Shown here one piece after another: positions 11,322-22,407 of a stretch of DNA of 64,000 bases. The stretch is taken from NCBI GenBank assembly GCA_034440635.1, contig JAOTON010000897.1:2232001-2296000 (forward strand). Reading direction: 5' to 3'. A model generated the notes under the pieces. That model did no database searches. It saw nothing but the letters and a program-made list of their open reading frames with translations, and had not been told where the DNA came from. How positions within the stretch are numbered: the first letter of the stretch is position 1; every line of letters starts with the position of its first letter. The position numbers were made by a program, and so were the translations under genes. This DNA is from Lepas anatifera. Taxonomy: Eukaryota > Arthropoda > Thecostraca > Lepadidae.

Positions 11322-11477
11322 GCTTGGATCTCCTACTAGTTTTCATCGTTTGTGGATGATTTTGAGCTATAACCGTCCGACAAAACTGCATTATGTCCCA
11401 GTACTTTTTCCGGCTCTAAGAATGCCTTTCATATTTCGGTTTAACTCAATATGGTTAATTTCGGTCCTTGCGTGATC
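11322..11477 (+). repeat. Approx. 155-bp direct repeat, right copy
   Basis: Partner of 10711-10862. It begins GCTTGGATCTCCTACTAGTT and ends AATTTCGGTCCTTGCGTGAT. Confidence 0.7.
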
Positions 11478-12322
11478 GCTCACTAAGCCTTCTGAAGCTC
11501 CAAAAGGCAAGCTTAGTCAACTTATCAAACATTATTAAGGGCTTATCAAACATTCTTATCAACTATATCAATATTATTATAGGCTCATCGGAGAAACCAC
11601 GCTCTGCGCAGGTGGTGCATGCTCCCTATTTGAAACTTAGTATAAGTAGAAGCGTTGTATCACGTATCCACGCAATAACGAAACCATCTTCCTTGAGCTG
11701 TTGATCACCAGCCTCATCTGAAAAGGGGTGACTGAGCATGATGCGAACTTTGGATACAGGCTGAGTCTGTAGCCCGTGTCCGCCCAATTTTCTGGATTTA
11801 TTTTTTAGAGCTGAAAAATCTTGCCCACTTGAATTGGAGAGCTAAAGAGGAGCTGAAGCACACAAAAAACGTATTACTTGGTGGAACCAGATTATTCTCC
11901 ACGGTTGTTCAAGGTCGCTAGTCGTCTCTGCAACTCATTTTCACACGGCCTTTAAGCATGACCTGCGGTCACATGAACAGTACACTTCGAGTTGAAAACG
12001 CACTAGACGTTTCTTGGTACTGGTGCTATAAAAGGCAAACCACGTCGCCACCACCCAAAAAAGTGAAGGGACACTGAATCTTCAACTTCTCACTGAAAAG
12101 CTACCTACTTTAACATTCAAATTCGTCGAGTTTGGGCTCGTTTTAATGACCCACCTTTGGTTAATGATGCCGTGAAAAGAAAACCTTCCAATATTCCTAA
12201 TTTTGTACGTTGGACTTAAATTTTGGGATAAAAAAGGCCACAGCCCCCCCTGTAGAAGCCATTGTGTTTTACTACCTAATGCTTGACTCTTGCAAGAAAA
12301 GGTACCTCGAAAGCGATAACGA
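11478..12322. other. No gene recognised
   Basis: AT-rich DNA with local direct repetition (CTTATCAAACATT twice near 11520-11555). No credible coding or mobile-element structure is seen. Confidence 0.35.
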
Positions 12323-12370
12323 TTAACACTCGCCCGGCCGGGGGCCGGGCGAATTTCGCCCCCTGGTTTT
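12323..12370 (+). mobile_element. Possible TTAA-element terminus (fragment)
   Basis: TTAA at 12323-12326 is followed by CACTCGCCCGGCCGGGGGCC, a GC palindrome, and CGCCCCCTGGTTTTCCC. This is similar in layout to the ends of the elements at 23889 and 53887. I could not locate a matching right end, so extent is unknown. Confidence 0.35.
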
Positions 12371-14340
12371 CCCAAAATAACGCAGATACAAAGAGATGCA
12401 GATCAACGTAACTTACAGTATCTTGTGTCCGACCAATTTCGTGCATTTGACTTTTTTAAGTCAGGCAGTGTAAGTCAAGAAGCTGTTTAACCCTATTACG
12501 CCGCCCCTGTAAAAATTCAGAATCGGTATGGGGTTCTCTCGCCCCCCTTATATCTTCGAAGTTCTCGACCGGTTTAAATGAAACAAAAACCTTTTTATGT
12601 GAACTCTCTTTTAGCTATATTTATTTTAAAAAATTTCAGAAGGGGGTTAGGGGACAAAAGAATAGGATATTTTTAACTTTTTTCAACTGGTTACTGCACC
12701 TCCATTTATCATTTGATTTGTATGAAACTTCGTGTGTGGTTTTATAATTGTATGCTAATACTCATATATTTCGGGTTTGTTGAAATTCGAAATTCAAGGG
12801 CGGAGTCAGGAGGGTAAATATCGGAAATTTTCGGATAGATGCTTTTGGCAATGTTTTCTTATCTGAAATGACTTAACGTTTGTGACTTCTACTGAAAGAT
12901 GTTAGGAACCTATTTTTGCCGTTTTGTTCCCACGGGTGGATGTAAGAGATTTAAAAAGGTGCATGTAACAAAGTTGTTGCTTATTACCGTTTTTTCGTAT
13001 TGAGAAGCTTGGTTCTCCAAATTTTACCTGCGAAATGTTGATTCTGATACAAACTGACATTTTTTACGTAATTTGATGCTACTTTATAGGCGGTTCCAGG
13101 AGCAGAAAAACGAAGTAAACTCATTAACTCATAAACATTAATTGTTATGCATCTCCTTATAAATTGCTGCTCCCACGCCCTTAGCCCCCCTCTCCCCGAA
13201 ATTTATTCCTGGATCCGCCACTGAGTGTCAACACTTCCGGCGTGCGTACGTTGGGAGGGGAAGATAACAGCTTCAAAGGGTTAGTGGGCCGGTGTAAGAT
13301 AAGACAATGACCGGTCCCATGGCGCCGCTGTCAATACTGGCTCAGTGCGATAACAGCGCCGCGGTAACTCTTTGTACTTCAATATGTCCAATATGACAAT
13401 GTCAACTACACCAAGCGTTTGGAACTAGGGACGGCAAGATGTATCCACACGGTGGTTAGCTTGGCTCAAGATCCTCATGAATTTATTATCAACTGTTTCA
13501 ATACAATATTATACTTAGTAGGAATTTTGTTACGGTTACCCGACTCAAATCATGATCTGACATCGCCACTGGCATGACAACCATCGGAAAATATGAGTTA
13601 TTGATACAAAACAGAGGCCAAACAATCTCCAAAGTTCGATGGAAATCACACTTTTGATGTACATACATGTCCCGTAAAATATGAAAAGTAGATTCAAAGT
13701 TTTTCTCCTGGATCCGCCCTGGGTGGAAACTGCAAACTTGCATCGATGTAAGTGAAATATAGTATACAACATCCATCATACATATATACTATATCTGTAC
13801 CTCAGAGTCACGAATTTCAATGGAATAATGCGGTTATGAGTCATTATCGTGCCAACTGCCCCACCCAGACCTCGCTCTGCCACCGCCACTGATCCCAAAA
13901 ACGAAACTAAACACAGAAATCTATCGGCAACCATACATCAAGAACTTCCGCATTGCTAAAAAGGATTACTTCTGATCAAAGAGCATTGTGCAACTGATAT
14001 GTGATGTCCCTAATTATATACCCGTGGAACCGCCCTTGGAACACAAAACCGCAAAGTAAGCATGGATATGACCACATTGATAAAGTAAAGAAACAATCAT
14101 TGCATGACGCTAAAAAAACAAGGGATCAGAAATAGAGCAAGTCACAACTGAGCTAGTTCTTCTCATAGCCGGTTAACATGCACCCAAAACATGTCCCTGG
14201 AGTCGCCCATGGACCACTTAGAATTTTCTTTTCAGTTTTGCTTGATGCTCAATCGATAGTTAGGAAAATTCACAAAGTATGAAAGTGATATATATTCAGG
14301 TTTAACCACGCCACGAGAAAAACCGTTGGGAGGCCTCTGG
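12371..14340. other. AT-rich DNA, no gene recognised
   Basis: Contains an end-like CCTGGATCCGCCACTG at about 13208-13223. This is the reverse complement of the CAGTGGCGGATC-type terminus seen at 60093, so a decayed hAT-type element may end here. I found no left end with the matching duplication. A second CTCCTGGATCCGCCC lies at about 13706. No coding region is seen. Confidence 0.35.
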
Positions 14341-15190
14341 AGCCCCCCCTACACTAATAGGCTTAAGGTCAAGCGACCCGACCTCAAAACCCAAAATTAC
14401 GAGTTTTAGGCGACGACAAAGGAACATCTGTCAATTGGTCAGTTCAAAACTTTCACAATATGGTAAAGTCATTAGGATCTACAAAACTTCTATCTCAATA
14501 TTTTCATATTATTGACCTAGGATGAGGTCAAGTTTTTTAGTCACTCTATTATAAGTATATGCTGAAGAAATGTTCTTTTTCAGTCACTACGGGATAGAAA
14601 ATCTGAAAGTCATCACACCGTGCATTCTTAGCACGTTCTTGATCATCAAGTTCTGTGTTTGAGCAGTTCTGTGTTAGGTCACCTGAGCAGCCTGTGATTC
14701 TTTTGCAAATAACTTTGCACTGGATTGAGTAAACTTGTCTTTTTGTGCTTGAATTGTCACTGGGAGTCGATTGATGTGCAGCCTGACCATATCAGGTCAC
14801 CATGTGACCCTGGCCTGGCTTAAGGTAAGGTCATTGTACCATTTTACCTCACGTGGATCTGTTATTAGTTCGATTCGCTACGATTACAGGACTGTAGTGA
14901 TGCCTAGAGATTTGCTTTAGCTCTCCTCAGTATTTTTTGTGATATGCCAGAGCGGGACGCGCCATGCCAGGGACCCCAGCAGGACGCGCCATGCCAGGGA
15001 CCCCAGCGGGACGCGCCATGCGAGGGACCCCAGCGGGGCGCGCCATGCCAGGGACCCTGTTGTAAGCCTATGAATTTTGTTTACGTCTGGTGACCTCAAT
15101 ATTGCCCTTGCATAAAATTATTCCCTATAATCTCTCTTCGTGTCGTCAAAAGCTTTCGAATGCCACCATTAATTTTTATCTAGCTTTTCC
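14341..15190 (+). mobile_element. Decayed AGGTCA-rich element (same family as 23889-24915)
   Basis: Shares diverged internal blocks with the element at 23889-24915, such as AATAACTTTGCA, the GATTGACATTG-like and GTCGATTG stretches, CAGGTCACCATGTGACC and TGACCTCAATATTG. Termini are not recognisable, and the 27-bp minisatellite at 14945-15057 occupies the right-hand part. Boundaries are approximate. Confidence 0.45.
14945..15057 (+). repeat. 27-bp minisatellite, minor array (about 4 units)
   Basis: Four units with the core GACGCGCCATGCCAGGGACC, the same unit as the main array at 15235-15645. A 170-bp non-repetitive spacer separates the two arrays. The unit includes the palindrome GGCGCGCC. Confidence 0.9.
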
Positions 15191-15234
15191 AGGAAATGAG
15201 ATACGGAGGGGAGCAAAATAGGCCTCCTCAAAGC

Positions 15235-15645
15235 GGGACGCGCCATGCCAGGAACCCCAGCGGGACGCGCCATGCCAGGGACCCCCGCGGGGCGCGCCAT
15301 GCCAGGGACCTCAGCGGGGCGCGCCATGCCAGGAACCCCACCGGGGCGCACCATGCCAGGAACCCCAGCGGGGCGCGCCATGCCAGGGACCCCAGCGGGG
15401 CGTGCCATGCCAGGGACCCCAGCGGGGCGCGCCATGCCAGGAACCCAGCGGGGCGCGCCATGCCAGGGACCCCAGCGGGCGCGCCATGCCAGGGACCCCA
15501 GCGGGGCGTGCCATGCCAGGGACCCCAGCGGGGCGCGCCATGCCAGGAACCCCAGCGGGGCGCACCATGCCAGGAACCCCAGCGGGGCGCGCCATGCCAG
15601 GAACCCCAGCGGGGTGCGCCATGCCAGGAACCCCAGCGGGGCGCG
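15235..15645 (+). repeat. 27-bp GC-rich minisatellite, main array (about 15 units)
   Basis: The core CGCCATGCCAGGAACCCC recurs 15 times with 27-bp spacing (26 or 28 in a few places). Because 27 is a multiple of three and the unit lacks stop codons, long frames stay open on both strands. One encodes MPGTPAGRA repeats and others HARDPSGAR or GSLAWRAPL repeats. The frames change at the indel units, which argues against selection for a protein. Confidence 0.95.
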
Positions 15646-16077
15646 AGTTGAATGTGGCGCCGAAACGGTGCATAGAAAAGACGGAGCAAGTTTCATACTG
15701 CGTAGGCTTCCCCGCAATACACCACCTCGTCGAACCGTAGGCCGCAAGCCGAACCGTTGGTTGATTCAAAGTCCAGCGGTACAGTCTACGAATTCAGGCG
15801 GGCCATAAACATCACCACAGGTTGGCCGGGAGGCAGACTGGAACAGATAGAAAGCGTTTCCAGTGTATGTACAACCGCACACCTTGCTCGCTGTGTCTTT
15901 CAATTTCGCCTGCATTGGATATTGCAGGAAGATCTATCGACTGCATTTCCTACTGCCGAGAATACTGATCAGTTTGGGGAGCTACAATTCAAAAGCTGCA
16001 TCTGAATGGGACAAAATGTACGTGAAATCCCTTATTTTTCCAAATAAAATGTTCGAATTTTAGGCCACTACAGGAGC
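15646..16077. other. No gene recognised
   Basis: Single-copy-looking sequence between the minisatellite and the inverted repeat arm. Open frames here are continuations of the minisatellite frames or chance. Confidence 0.35.
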
Positions 16078-16271
16078 CGGAACTATGTCCAGGGGGCGGG
16101 GAGACCAATTGCAGACTTGGACAAGGTATACCTATTTTGTAGACTGATCCTGTAAGCAAAGCATGCACTATTTTTACATGGGCTCCAGGATGCTTCAAGA
16201 AACAATGGTCAAGGGCAAATCGCGACGAGGCTGCTGCGTGTTACAAACAATGCTGAAATAGTGAAAAATAT

Positions 16272-16313
<42 letters not shown>

Positions 16314-16317
16314 CATG

Positions 16318-16351
<34 letters not shown>
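16078..16351 (+). repeat. Outer inverted repeat, left arm, ending in (TA)n
   Basis: The segment from GGGGGCGGGGAGACCAATTG through AACAATGGTCAAGGGCAAAT to AAAATATG and then (TA)n with AACATGATGTA is repeated in reverse complement at 20310-20580. The two arms are about 95% identical by eye. The (TA)n tracts (16275-16312 and 16321-16351) originally lay at the hairpin tip. Everything from 16352 to about 20310 looks inserted into that tip. Confidence 0.8.
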
Positions 16352-16411
16352 GTGGGGTTATCAGACATAATGTGACATAGGTGAACACACAGAAAGTTAT
16401 TTAAGTTATAT

Positions 16412-16465
16412 TTAATTTACAAACGTTTCACTGTTGTACAGCTTCATCAGTGTAATACCAAATTA
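16412..16465 (-). ncRNA. Candidate hammerhead ribozyme core in PLE end
   Basis: Reading the minus strand, CTGATGA is followed by one extra A, a 5-bp helix GCTGT/ACAGT closed by ACA, then GAAAC and a short ACGTTTGT mini-helix. The core order fits a type I hammerhead as described in PLEs. Helix I pairing beyond the core is weak here. The opposite end of the element (about 17618-17650) lacks part of helix II and the GAAA and should be inactive. Confidence 0.4.
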
Positions 16466-16564
16466 TAAAAATATCAATATCAAATTACAAAGTTCAGCAC
16501 AGCAGGACACAATATTTCAAACTGATTCGACAGTTTATACATGTTTATACATGTCCGCATGTTT

Positions 16565-17300
16565 TACATGGAGCGTCTAGAACAGGAACAATACCAAGAA
16601 ATCATGGGGCGGGATAGTTTCTGGGTTCGATACGTCGACGATATTTTTATAGCAGTTCCCAAAACATGAATCTGGAAGAAAATTAACGAGGCTCACAATG
16701 TTGACCAAAATATACATTCCTTAGAGATCGAAGTGAAATTCTTTAGCATTCCTGGATACCGTAATCATTCGGACTGATCATGGACTAAATTTAAGGTTTA
16801 CAGAAACCAACAAACAAAGAGGACTACATTCATTATTTTCTGGACATAGTGAAAACAAAAAGCGGCATTGTATCGGCTTCTTTTACGAGCATTTAGGATT
16901 TGCAGTGCTGAATATCTACATGCTGAAATAGATCATATCTGCAAACGATTTGAAACACTTAAATATCCCCGAGGGTGGCTATTCATGCTCAACAAAGGCA
17001 GAGAGTTTATAAAGGAAAACACGTCAGAAAAACCCGATTCTAAATCAGACCGCTACATATCCATTCCGAACTCAGCGCTACTCGATTTAAATTCTTAGCA
17101 CGTTCAGGTTTGATGTAGGGATAGTCTCAGGGCGAGGCTGGAGAAATTCTAAAACATAAAGAAAGGGTTACTTCTGAAAATAACATAGTTTACGCATTCC
17201 ATGTTCTGGATGTTAAAATCTTATATAGGGGAAACGAGCAGAGGTTTGAAAACAGGATACAGGAACATAGCGCGACGTTAGATTTCATAGAGCATCAAAT
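16565..17300 (+). pseudogene. PLE reverse transcriptase / GIY-YIG endonuclease remnant
   Basis: Fragments of a PLE polyprotein in shifting frames. The YVDD motif and surrounding thumb-proximal residues are at about 16565-16665. A stretch equivalent to the RT-to-endonuclease connector is at 16740-17100. The GIY-YIG domain core (VYAF, YRGNEQ and Arg/Glu-His) is at 17185-17275. At least two frameshifts and several stops interrupt it. The product would prime reverse transcription at nicked DNA or chromosome ends in intact relatives. This copy cannot make it. Confidence 0.75.
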
Positions 17301-17655
17301 GCGTTAGTAGTTCATAGCAAATGTGACCACTTAAATTTGATAGCTCTGAGTTTTGCGAAACGAAAACAAGCAGATTAGGAAGACACTCGAAGCGCCTTAT
17401 TTCGTTCTTCCACACTAACCTTCGGTCAGGTTTTGTAGTTGGGCGTCTTGGGGGCAAAACTAGCTATAAAAACATAAAACATTAGCACGAGAATTTGAGA
17501 AGAAAGAAATGAAATCAAATCTGTCCTGTGTCGTTTGAAATTTGTGTCTGTGTGGTGACTTTGTAATTTGATATTGATATTTTTATAATTTGGTATTACC
17601 TGATGAAGCTGTACACGTGACGTTTGTAAATTAATATACTTAAATAATTTTGTGT

Positions 17656-17656
<1 letters not shown>

Positions 17657-17700
<44 letters not shown>
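17657..17700. repeat. (TA)n microsatellite
   Basis: About 42 bp of pure TA immediately left of the TIR element at 17701. With the TA run right of 20246 it supplies the apparent TA target duplication. Confidence 0.95.
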
Positions 17701-17703
<3 letters not shown>

Positions 17704-20243
17704 GAGAGTGGGGTAAGATGCCCTATCGGGTAAGACGCCCCATGCCCTCTTTTGGCAATCCGGGCAACCACTGGTAAATAATATTGTTCTCGGTCGAAAG
17801 CAGAGGCTTTGATTGTTTCTTGCGCAAAAGCTCAGTTGCCTCCTGTGATTTGCGTGAAACTGGTGGGTAAGTCTTTGTTTTGATGTTTTTCTAAGAAAAA
17901 AATGGCCCACATAGGCTGCAGATATCTCGAAGAATATTGAATGCGTGCTTTGTTGGCTTTCCATTACGAATGATTGCATTAACTGAGCATTTCCCTTGAG
18001 TGTGTTAATTGTATGATTTTTGCCCTTCAGGTTTTATCTAGTTTGGGTACTGATGGGAAAGATGCCCCCTCAACGAATGGGGAAAGATGCCCCATTGGCA
18101 ACTTTCCGGTGGAAAGGGGCGTCTTTATCCAGACCAATATGACGCCATTTGTTAGAGCAAACAGCTGTATGTTAAGCTTGAGGTTAGTCCAAACCTTACC
18201 CACGGGCAGCGCTACGGAATTGTTACTGGGGGCCACGGACCCTGGACTGGTGATAGCGGGGGGGGCGTGAACTTTAAATTGACCGTCTTTGAACAAGCTA
18301 ATGACCATGAAGCTCATGAACAAATTTACGTAGGTCAACGTAGGTAGGTAATAGGGAGACAACGAAAACCTAGGTCGATTCCCAAAACTTGTCGGGAGAC
18401 ATCCTCACAGATTGCCGAGTTAGGGGATCCGTCCTCCCGTTCCTGTCCTATGATTTCAACGCGCATGACCGTACAAGTTAAATAAGAGAACACTTCAACC
18501 TGTCGTTTTGTGACTAACCTTTCCAATTGAAGGCCTCGCACCTAAACCCAGGCCACTAACGCAAGGAATCCCATAACAGCCAAATTTTGTGGTTGGTGCT
18601 TTCATTCGATAAAGCGAATCCCAGCTCAATCATTAAAACCTTGAGACAATTATTTGTGAGTTCACCGGACCTGGCCTGATGCCCCAACCGGAGACCTCAT
18701 GGCGGGTTCAGATCAAACTGGTGTGGTGGAGGCGTAAAGCAATTAAATTAAAATGGACAAAACTGTAAAACATATTTTAAAACAAAATTGGCCAAAATTG
18801 GTCAATTTTGGCCAATTAGGAAGGGGCTATGTCTGAACTGTTTACCCTGGATTCGCCTATGAATGAGCTAGACCTGAAATATTCCACATGGTTAATCCTG
18901 CAAAGCTCCGTACCTGATCTCTTATGTCGTCCCTACATTTGCCATCCCGGTAGCCCAGTTGGTAGAGCGTTGGGCTCCGGCCCGCTGCTCAGAAGCATGC
19001 AGCGGCAGTGCATGTCCAGGCTTGGGTTCGGTTCCCCTGAGACGCTCCGGCGCTCAATAGTTTACCCGACGTAGGTCGGCTGGCAACTGACTGGTGAGAG
19101 GGTGACCTGAGCTGGGCGGCCGTCCCTGTGATTTGTGGGACGTTTAACTTTGACTTTTACATTAAATTTCATTACAGGCGTTGCTCGCTCCGATGGTAGG
19201 GCTAGGGTCTCCACGACAACTTCATTGATGACCTTAGTGAGACTCCGACTCCAAAAGCCGCACTTGCAACAACATGCATCTAAAAAATGCTTTGGAAGAC
19301 AGACTAGTTAAAGGGGCTGCGAAAGCAAATGTATCTAAAAAGACGTGGACGAGGCAAGCAAAGCTGTATAAGGGAAGAAAGACAGTGGTCATGACGATAC
19401 CAGATATCTCATCTGCGGAGTGAGTTTTGTTCTCTCGTGCAAATAATGGATCGAGTGCACTGCCTGGGAAGGCTGGGCCTGTGTGCCTTGACGAGAAAGC
19501 TAAGGTGGCTGTGCGCCATAAATGATAGACTGGGAGCCTGTGATGGTTAGTGGGACGAAGCTTCGAGTCACCACAAGCCATTTTTACTGTCTGAAGTGAA
19601 TATTTTTGTACTTAACAACTTCTGGCCCATGTTTCTTTTAAAATGGGGAATTGAAACATAGGGAACACAGAAAAGACAAGGTAGGGGATTTAGGGGAGGT
19701 TCTCAGAAACCTCGTACCAGTTTACCTACTTCTTTTCGTACTTCGTTGTTTGTGTGAGTGTGTGATTTTAAATTATTTTATGATATACTTTTATCCTTGG
19801 TTTTTATCGTTAGTTTTAGTAACTTTGTTTTATCATTTGACGTGGAAACGTGAAAAACCACCTACACATTTTATAAATGTGCGTGGACGCTTCTAAATAC
19901 ACTCTGACTTCTGAATAATACTTAAATGATTACCAATGAAGCTAGGAACTACGAAAAAGCTACTTAATCAACGATACACCAAGATGGGGTAAGATGCCCA
20001 GGGGTGGGGCATCTTACCAAGCTCCAGGGGCGTCTTACCCACCCGATGGGGTAAGACGCCCCCTTGCAAGCCTCTAGTAAAATCATAATAGTTAGATAAT
20101 GTGATAATTATCAGCAATTTCATCGACACTATAAGGAAGATAAATGATCATGCTACGACTTAGCATATAAAGCAGCGCTGTTCGTACCGCGGTTATTCTA
20201 TAATCCGGATTTCCCTAAACCCTGGGCATCTTACCCCACTCTC

Positions 20244-20246
<3 letters not shown>
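17701..20246. mobile_element. 2.5-kb TIR DNA element with many GGGGTAAGATGCCC-like internal sites
   Basis: A perfect 23-bp TIR begins GGGGAGAGTGGGGTAAGATG and lies at 17701-17723 and, inverted, 20224-20246. Both sides abut (TA)n, consistent with TA insertion. Inside are clusters of GGGKAARAYGCCC and its complement: near 17727, 18056, 18081, 18113, 19985, 20004, 20027 and 20047, plus the TIRs themselves. Such subterminal repeats are where some transposases bind. No transposase is recognisable in any frame, so the copy is non-autonomous or decayed. A family-A SINE is inserted at 18941-19275. I cannot assign a superfamily. Confidence 0.8.
18941..19275 (+). mobile_element. tRNA-derived SINE (family A), copy 2
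   Basis: Same structure as 8396-8757: CCCGGTAGCCCAGTTGGTAG A box (one change), GGGTTCGGTTCCCC B-box region, and the GACCTGAGCTGGGCGGCC and GAGACTCCGACTCCAAAAGC body. It lies wholly inside the TIR element at 17701-20246, so it inserted later. Confidence 0.85.
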
Positions 20247-20300
<54 letters not shown>

Positions 20301-20349
20301 ATATATATATATATAAAACATGATGTATATATATATATATAACATGATG

Positions 20350-20396
<47 letters not shown>

Positions 20397-20400
20397 AAAA
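20247..20400. repeat. (TA)n with AACATGATGTA interruptions
   Basis: TA tract mirroring 16275-16351, including two AACATGATGTA interruptions. It forms the tip-side end of the right arm of the outer inverted repeat. Confidence 0.9.
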
Positions 20401-20579
20401 CATATTTTTTCACTATTTCAGCATTATTTGTAACACGCAGCAGCCTCGTCGCGATTTGCCCTTGACCATTGTTTCTTGAAGCATCCTGGAGCCCATGTAA
20501 AAATAGTGCATGCTTTGCTTACAGGATCAGTCTGCAAAATAGGTATACCTTGTCCAAGCCTGCAATTGGTCTCCCCGCC

Positions 20580-20580
<1 letters not shown>
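20310..20580 (-). repeat. Outer inverted repeat, right arm
   Basis: Reverse complement of 16078-16351. The non-TA part runs 20401-20580 and ends at GGTCTCCCCGCCCC. Another (TA)n tract follows at 20581-20636. Confidence 0.8.

Positions 20581-20636
<56 letters not shown>
20581..20636. repeat. (TA)n microsatellite
   Basis: Pure TA, about 55 bp, ending in TGTGTGTA. Frames through it encode Ile-Tyr repeats and are not genes. Confidence 0.95.
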
Positions 20637-20641
<5 letters not shown>

Positions 20642-21795
20642 ATCAGCCAGATATCCCTGTCCCTCGTCCCTGGCCAGCTATGGCAGGGATTCCGCACAAC
20701 TTATTCTTTTATATTCTACCTGGCTCTTCAAAAACCATAAAATTGCAACAGAAATTATATGAGAAGCAAGAGATTGGAACAAAGTATCATCAATTATACT
20801 GATTCCAGGGAATTCCTAGCTGCTGCAAACCAAGAAAGATAACACAAGCCCAATAACCGGGCCAGCGTATTTGCCCAATACGCTGGAAGTATTCAGAGTC
20901 TGGGTCGGGACCTGGCAGAAGAATTTGTCATGTCACTTGTAGACGCTCTGAAAGAGAACCATCTGAAGAGAAGCACTCTGTGAAATGATGCATGGCCTCA
21001 TGTCTGAATCAGCCGAGCAGTAGTTCTTCAGTGCATTTTTCCTACCCAGTTTCCTACCAAGGAAAGATGAATGTATCAAACATAGACATTCGCTCCTGCC
21101 ATTAGGGGGAGTAAACTTGTGGAAAAAGAGCCATGATATTTGTAGTCCCTAAATGTTCATTAGGCCTGTCAATTTCTCGGAAGTCTGTGTTGCCCGCGCC
21201 GAGGACTTCAGCACTTCGTGGCGATATTTCTAACAAATAGAGGATCCGACTCAATCCCAAATGGGGTCCTCCACCAGGACAGATCCAAGAGGAGGCGAGG
21301 AGGGCGGTCGCTTCCACCCCCCTCCCCTCGAAGGGTTGGTTGAGCTACCCCTTTTCCGTTGTCGGGTACCGAAGGCATCCAGAGTAAACAGCAAAATCCG
21401 TACAATTTTTAGACTGTGTGCGACGTTGGGCTCAAAATCGACTTTGGAAGGTGGCTCTGGGTTTGTGGCGTCTCAGCCTGTTCCTCAGCGTGTATTATTG
21501 AGATTGACAGTGGTGGATCTGCACCGCTTGTTGGGGCGGGAGGGGGCAACGCAGCTCAAAATCGTGAAAAACGTGGTGCTTTTTTTAAAATCTGACTGAT
21601 TGGGAGAAAGTGTATACCCCCGATCGACCAGTGGAAATACTATTCTATATTCAGCTGCAGACTCCCGTTTGACGCCGCCGCTAGGGCAAAATTGCTTTCG
21701 ATACTTATCAATAATGCTTTTCGAAATATTCGCCCTCTAAAAACACCTCAATTGCCTGCCATCGGGACCGAACATCTCGAAACGACGAAATGACA
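20637..21795. other. No gene recognised
   Basis: Mixed DNA. The region near 21240-21350 carries GGATCC and a CCCCTCCCC run similar to the GGATCCGCC repeat family. The open frame at 21261-21599 (+) has no domain. Confidence 0.35.
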
Positions 21796-21799
21796 TAGG

Positions 21800-22035
21800 C
21801 GGATCAAATGAGATATGGAAGTCCTGTAATCTACCCCCTGTTCTCCATCGAGCCATGGTGCCCCCTGAAAAGTTTTAGGTACCACCTCTCTCCTTTCAGG
21901 AAAGCATGCGAGTATGGACATCCTGGCGATGAAATTGGGTACTCCCTGATAGATTTGGGTACTCCCTCTGGTCCCAATGTCGCCCTCCTAACTGGATAGC
22001 TTCCCCCTCCCACTCCGACCGGAGATCTTGGATCC
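21800..22035 (-). repeat. GGATCCGCC-edged interspersed repeat, minus copy
   Basis: On the minus strand it runs from GGCGGATCCAAGATCTCC through blocks GGGAGGGGGAAGC, GGAGGGCGACATTGGGACC and GGGGGCACCATGG to GAACAGGGGG. The block style matches 10863-11095 and 45480-45600. Confidence 0.45.
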
Positions 22036-22354
22036 GCCCATGCAAAATTACGCCGTCTGAGTGTCACATTGGCCCCTTTGGGCTTCTCTTACACCCCCCT
22101 GTCTTCCATTTAGTGACACCCTATGTCCGTCACTGACCTGGACAAAGCGTTGAGGATGAACTTAATGAATAAATGAGGGCCTGGACGCTCTACCACTTCC
22201 AGACTCCACCATACTAGCGGGCATTAACCACCAAATGGACCCATCTACCAGGGCAAATTCGTTGTTGAACATGCTGAAAACAGTAGCAGCAGCACTAGCG
22301 TGTTCCACTTCCACTGTAGATGCACACTCCCACGTCACAAGCACTCGTCTGGTC

Positions 22355-22407
22355 TCATTGCTTCTCTCATTATCATTCGTCTTTCATTGCTTCTCTCATT
22401 ATCATTT
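22355..22407 (+). repeat. 29-bp tandem duplication
   Basis: TCATTGCTTCTCTCATTATC recurs after 29 bp (22355 and 22384), giving nearly two units. Confidence 0.85.

Larger units (their letters stand above)
16381..17656 (+). mobile_element. Penelope-like element, decayed, with inverted terminal segments
   Basis: The interior encodes, with several breaks, PLE landmarks. At 16565-16665 there is an RT stretch FYMERLEQEQYQEIMG followed by FWVRYVDDIFIAVP, where YVDD is the RT catalytic motif C form typical of PLEs. Near 17185-17275 there is a GIY-YIG endonuclease remnant (NIVYAFHV, LYRGNEQRFENRIQEH). The ends at about 16395-16496 and 17555-17656 are inverted copies of each other, as in the inverted partial pseudo-LTR arrangement of PLEs. 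The left copy (minus strand) keeps a CTGATGA...GAAAC hammerhead-like core. The right copy has lost part of it. The element is flanked by (TA)n on both sides. Confidence 0.8.

Noticed and set aside
15169..15808. Five overlapping 110-190-codon frames on both strands
   Set aside because: All come from the 27-bp stop-free minisatellite. Frame changes at indel units argue against coding.
20215..20802. Ile-Tyr repeat proteins
   Set aside because: Translations of (TA)n tracts, plus the inverted-repeat arm frame MKHPGAHVKIVHALL, which occurs in both arms and is not a gene.
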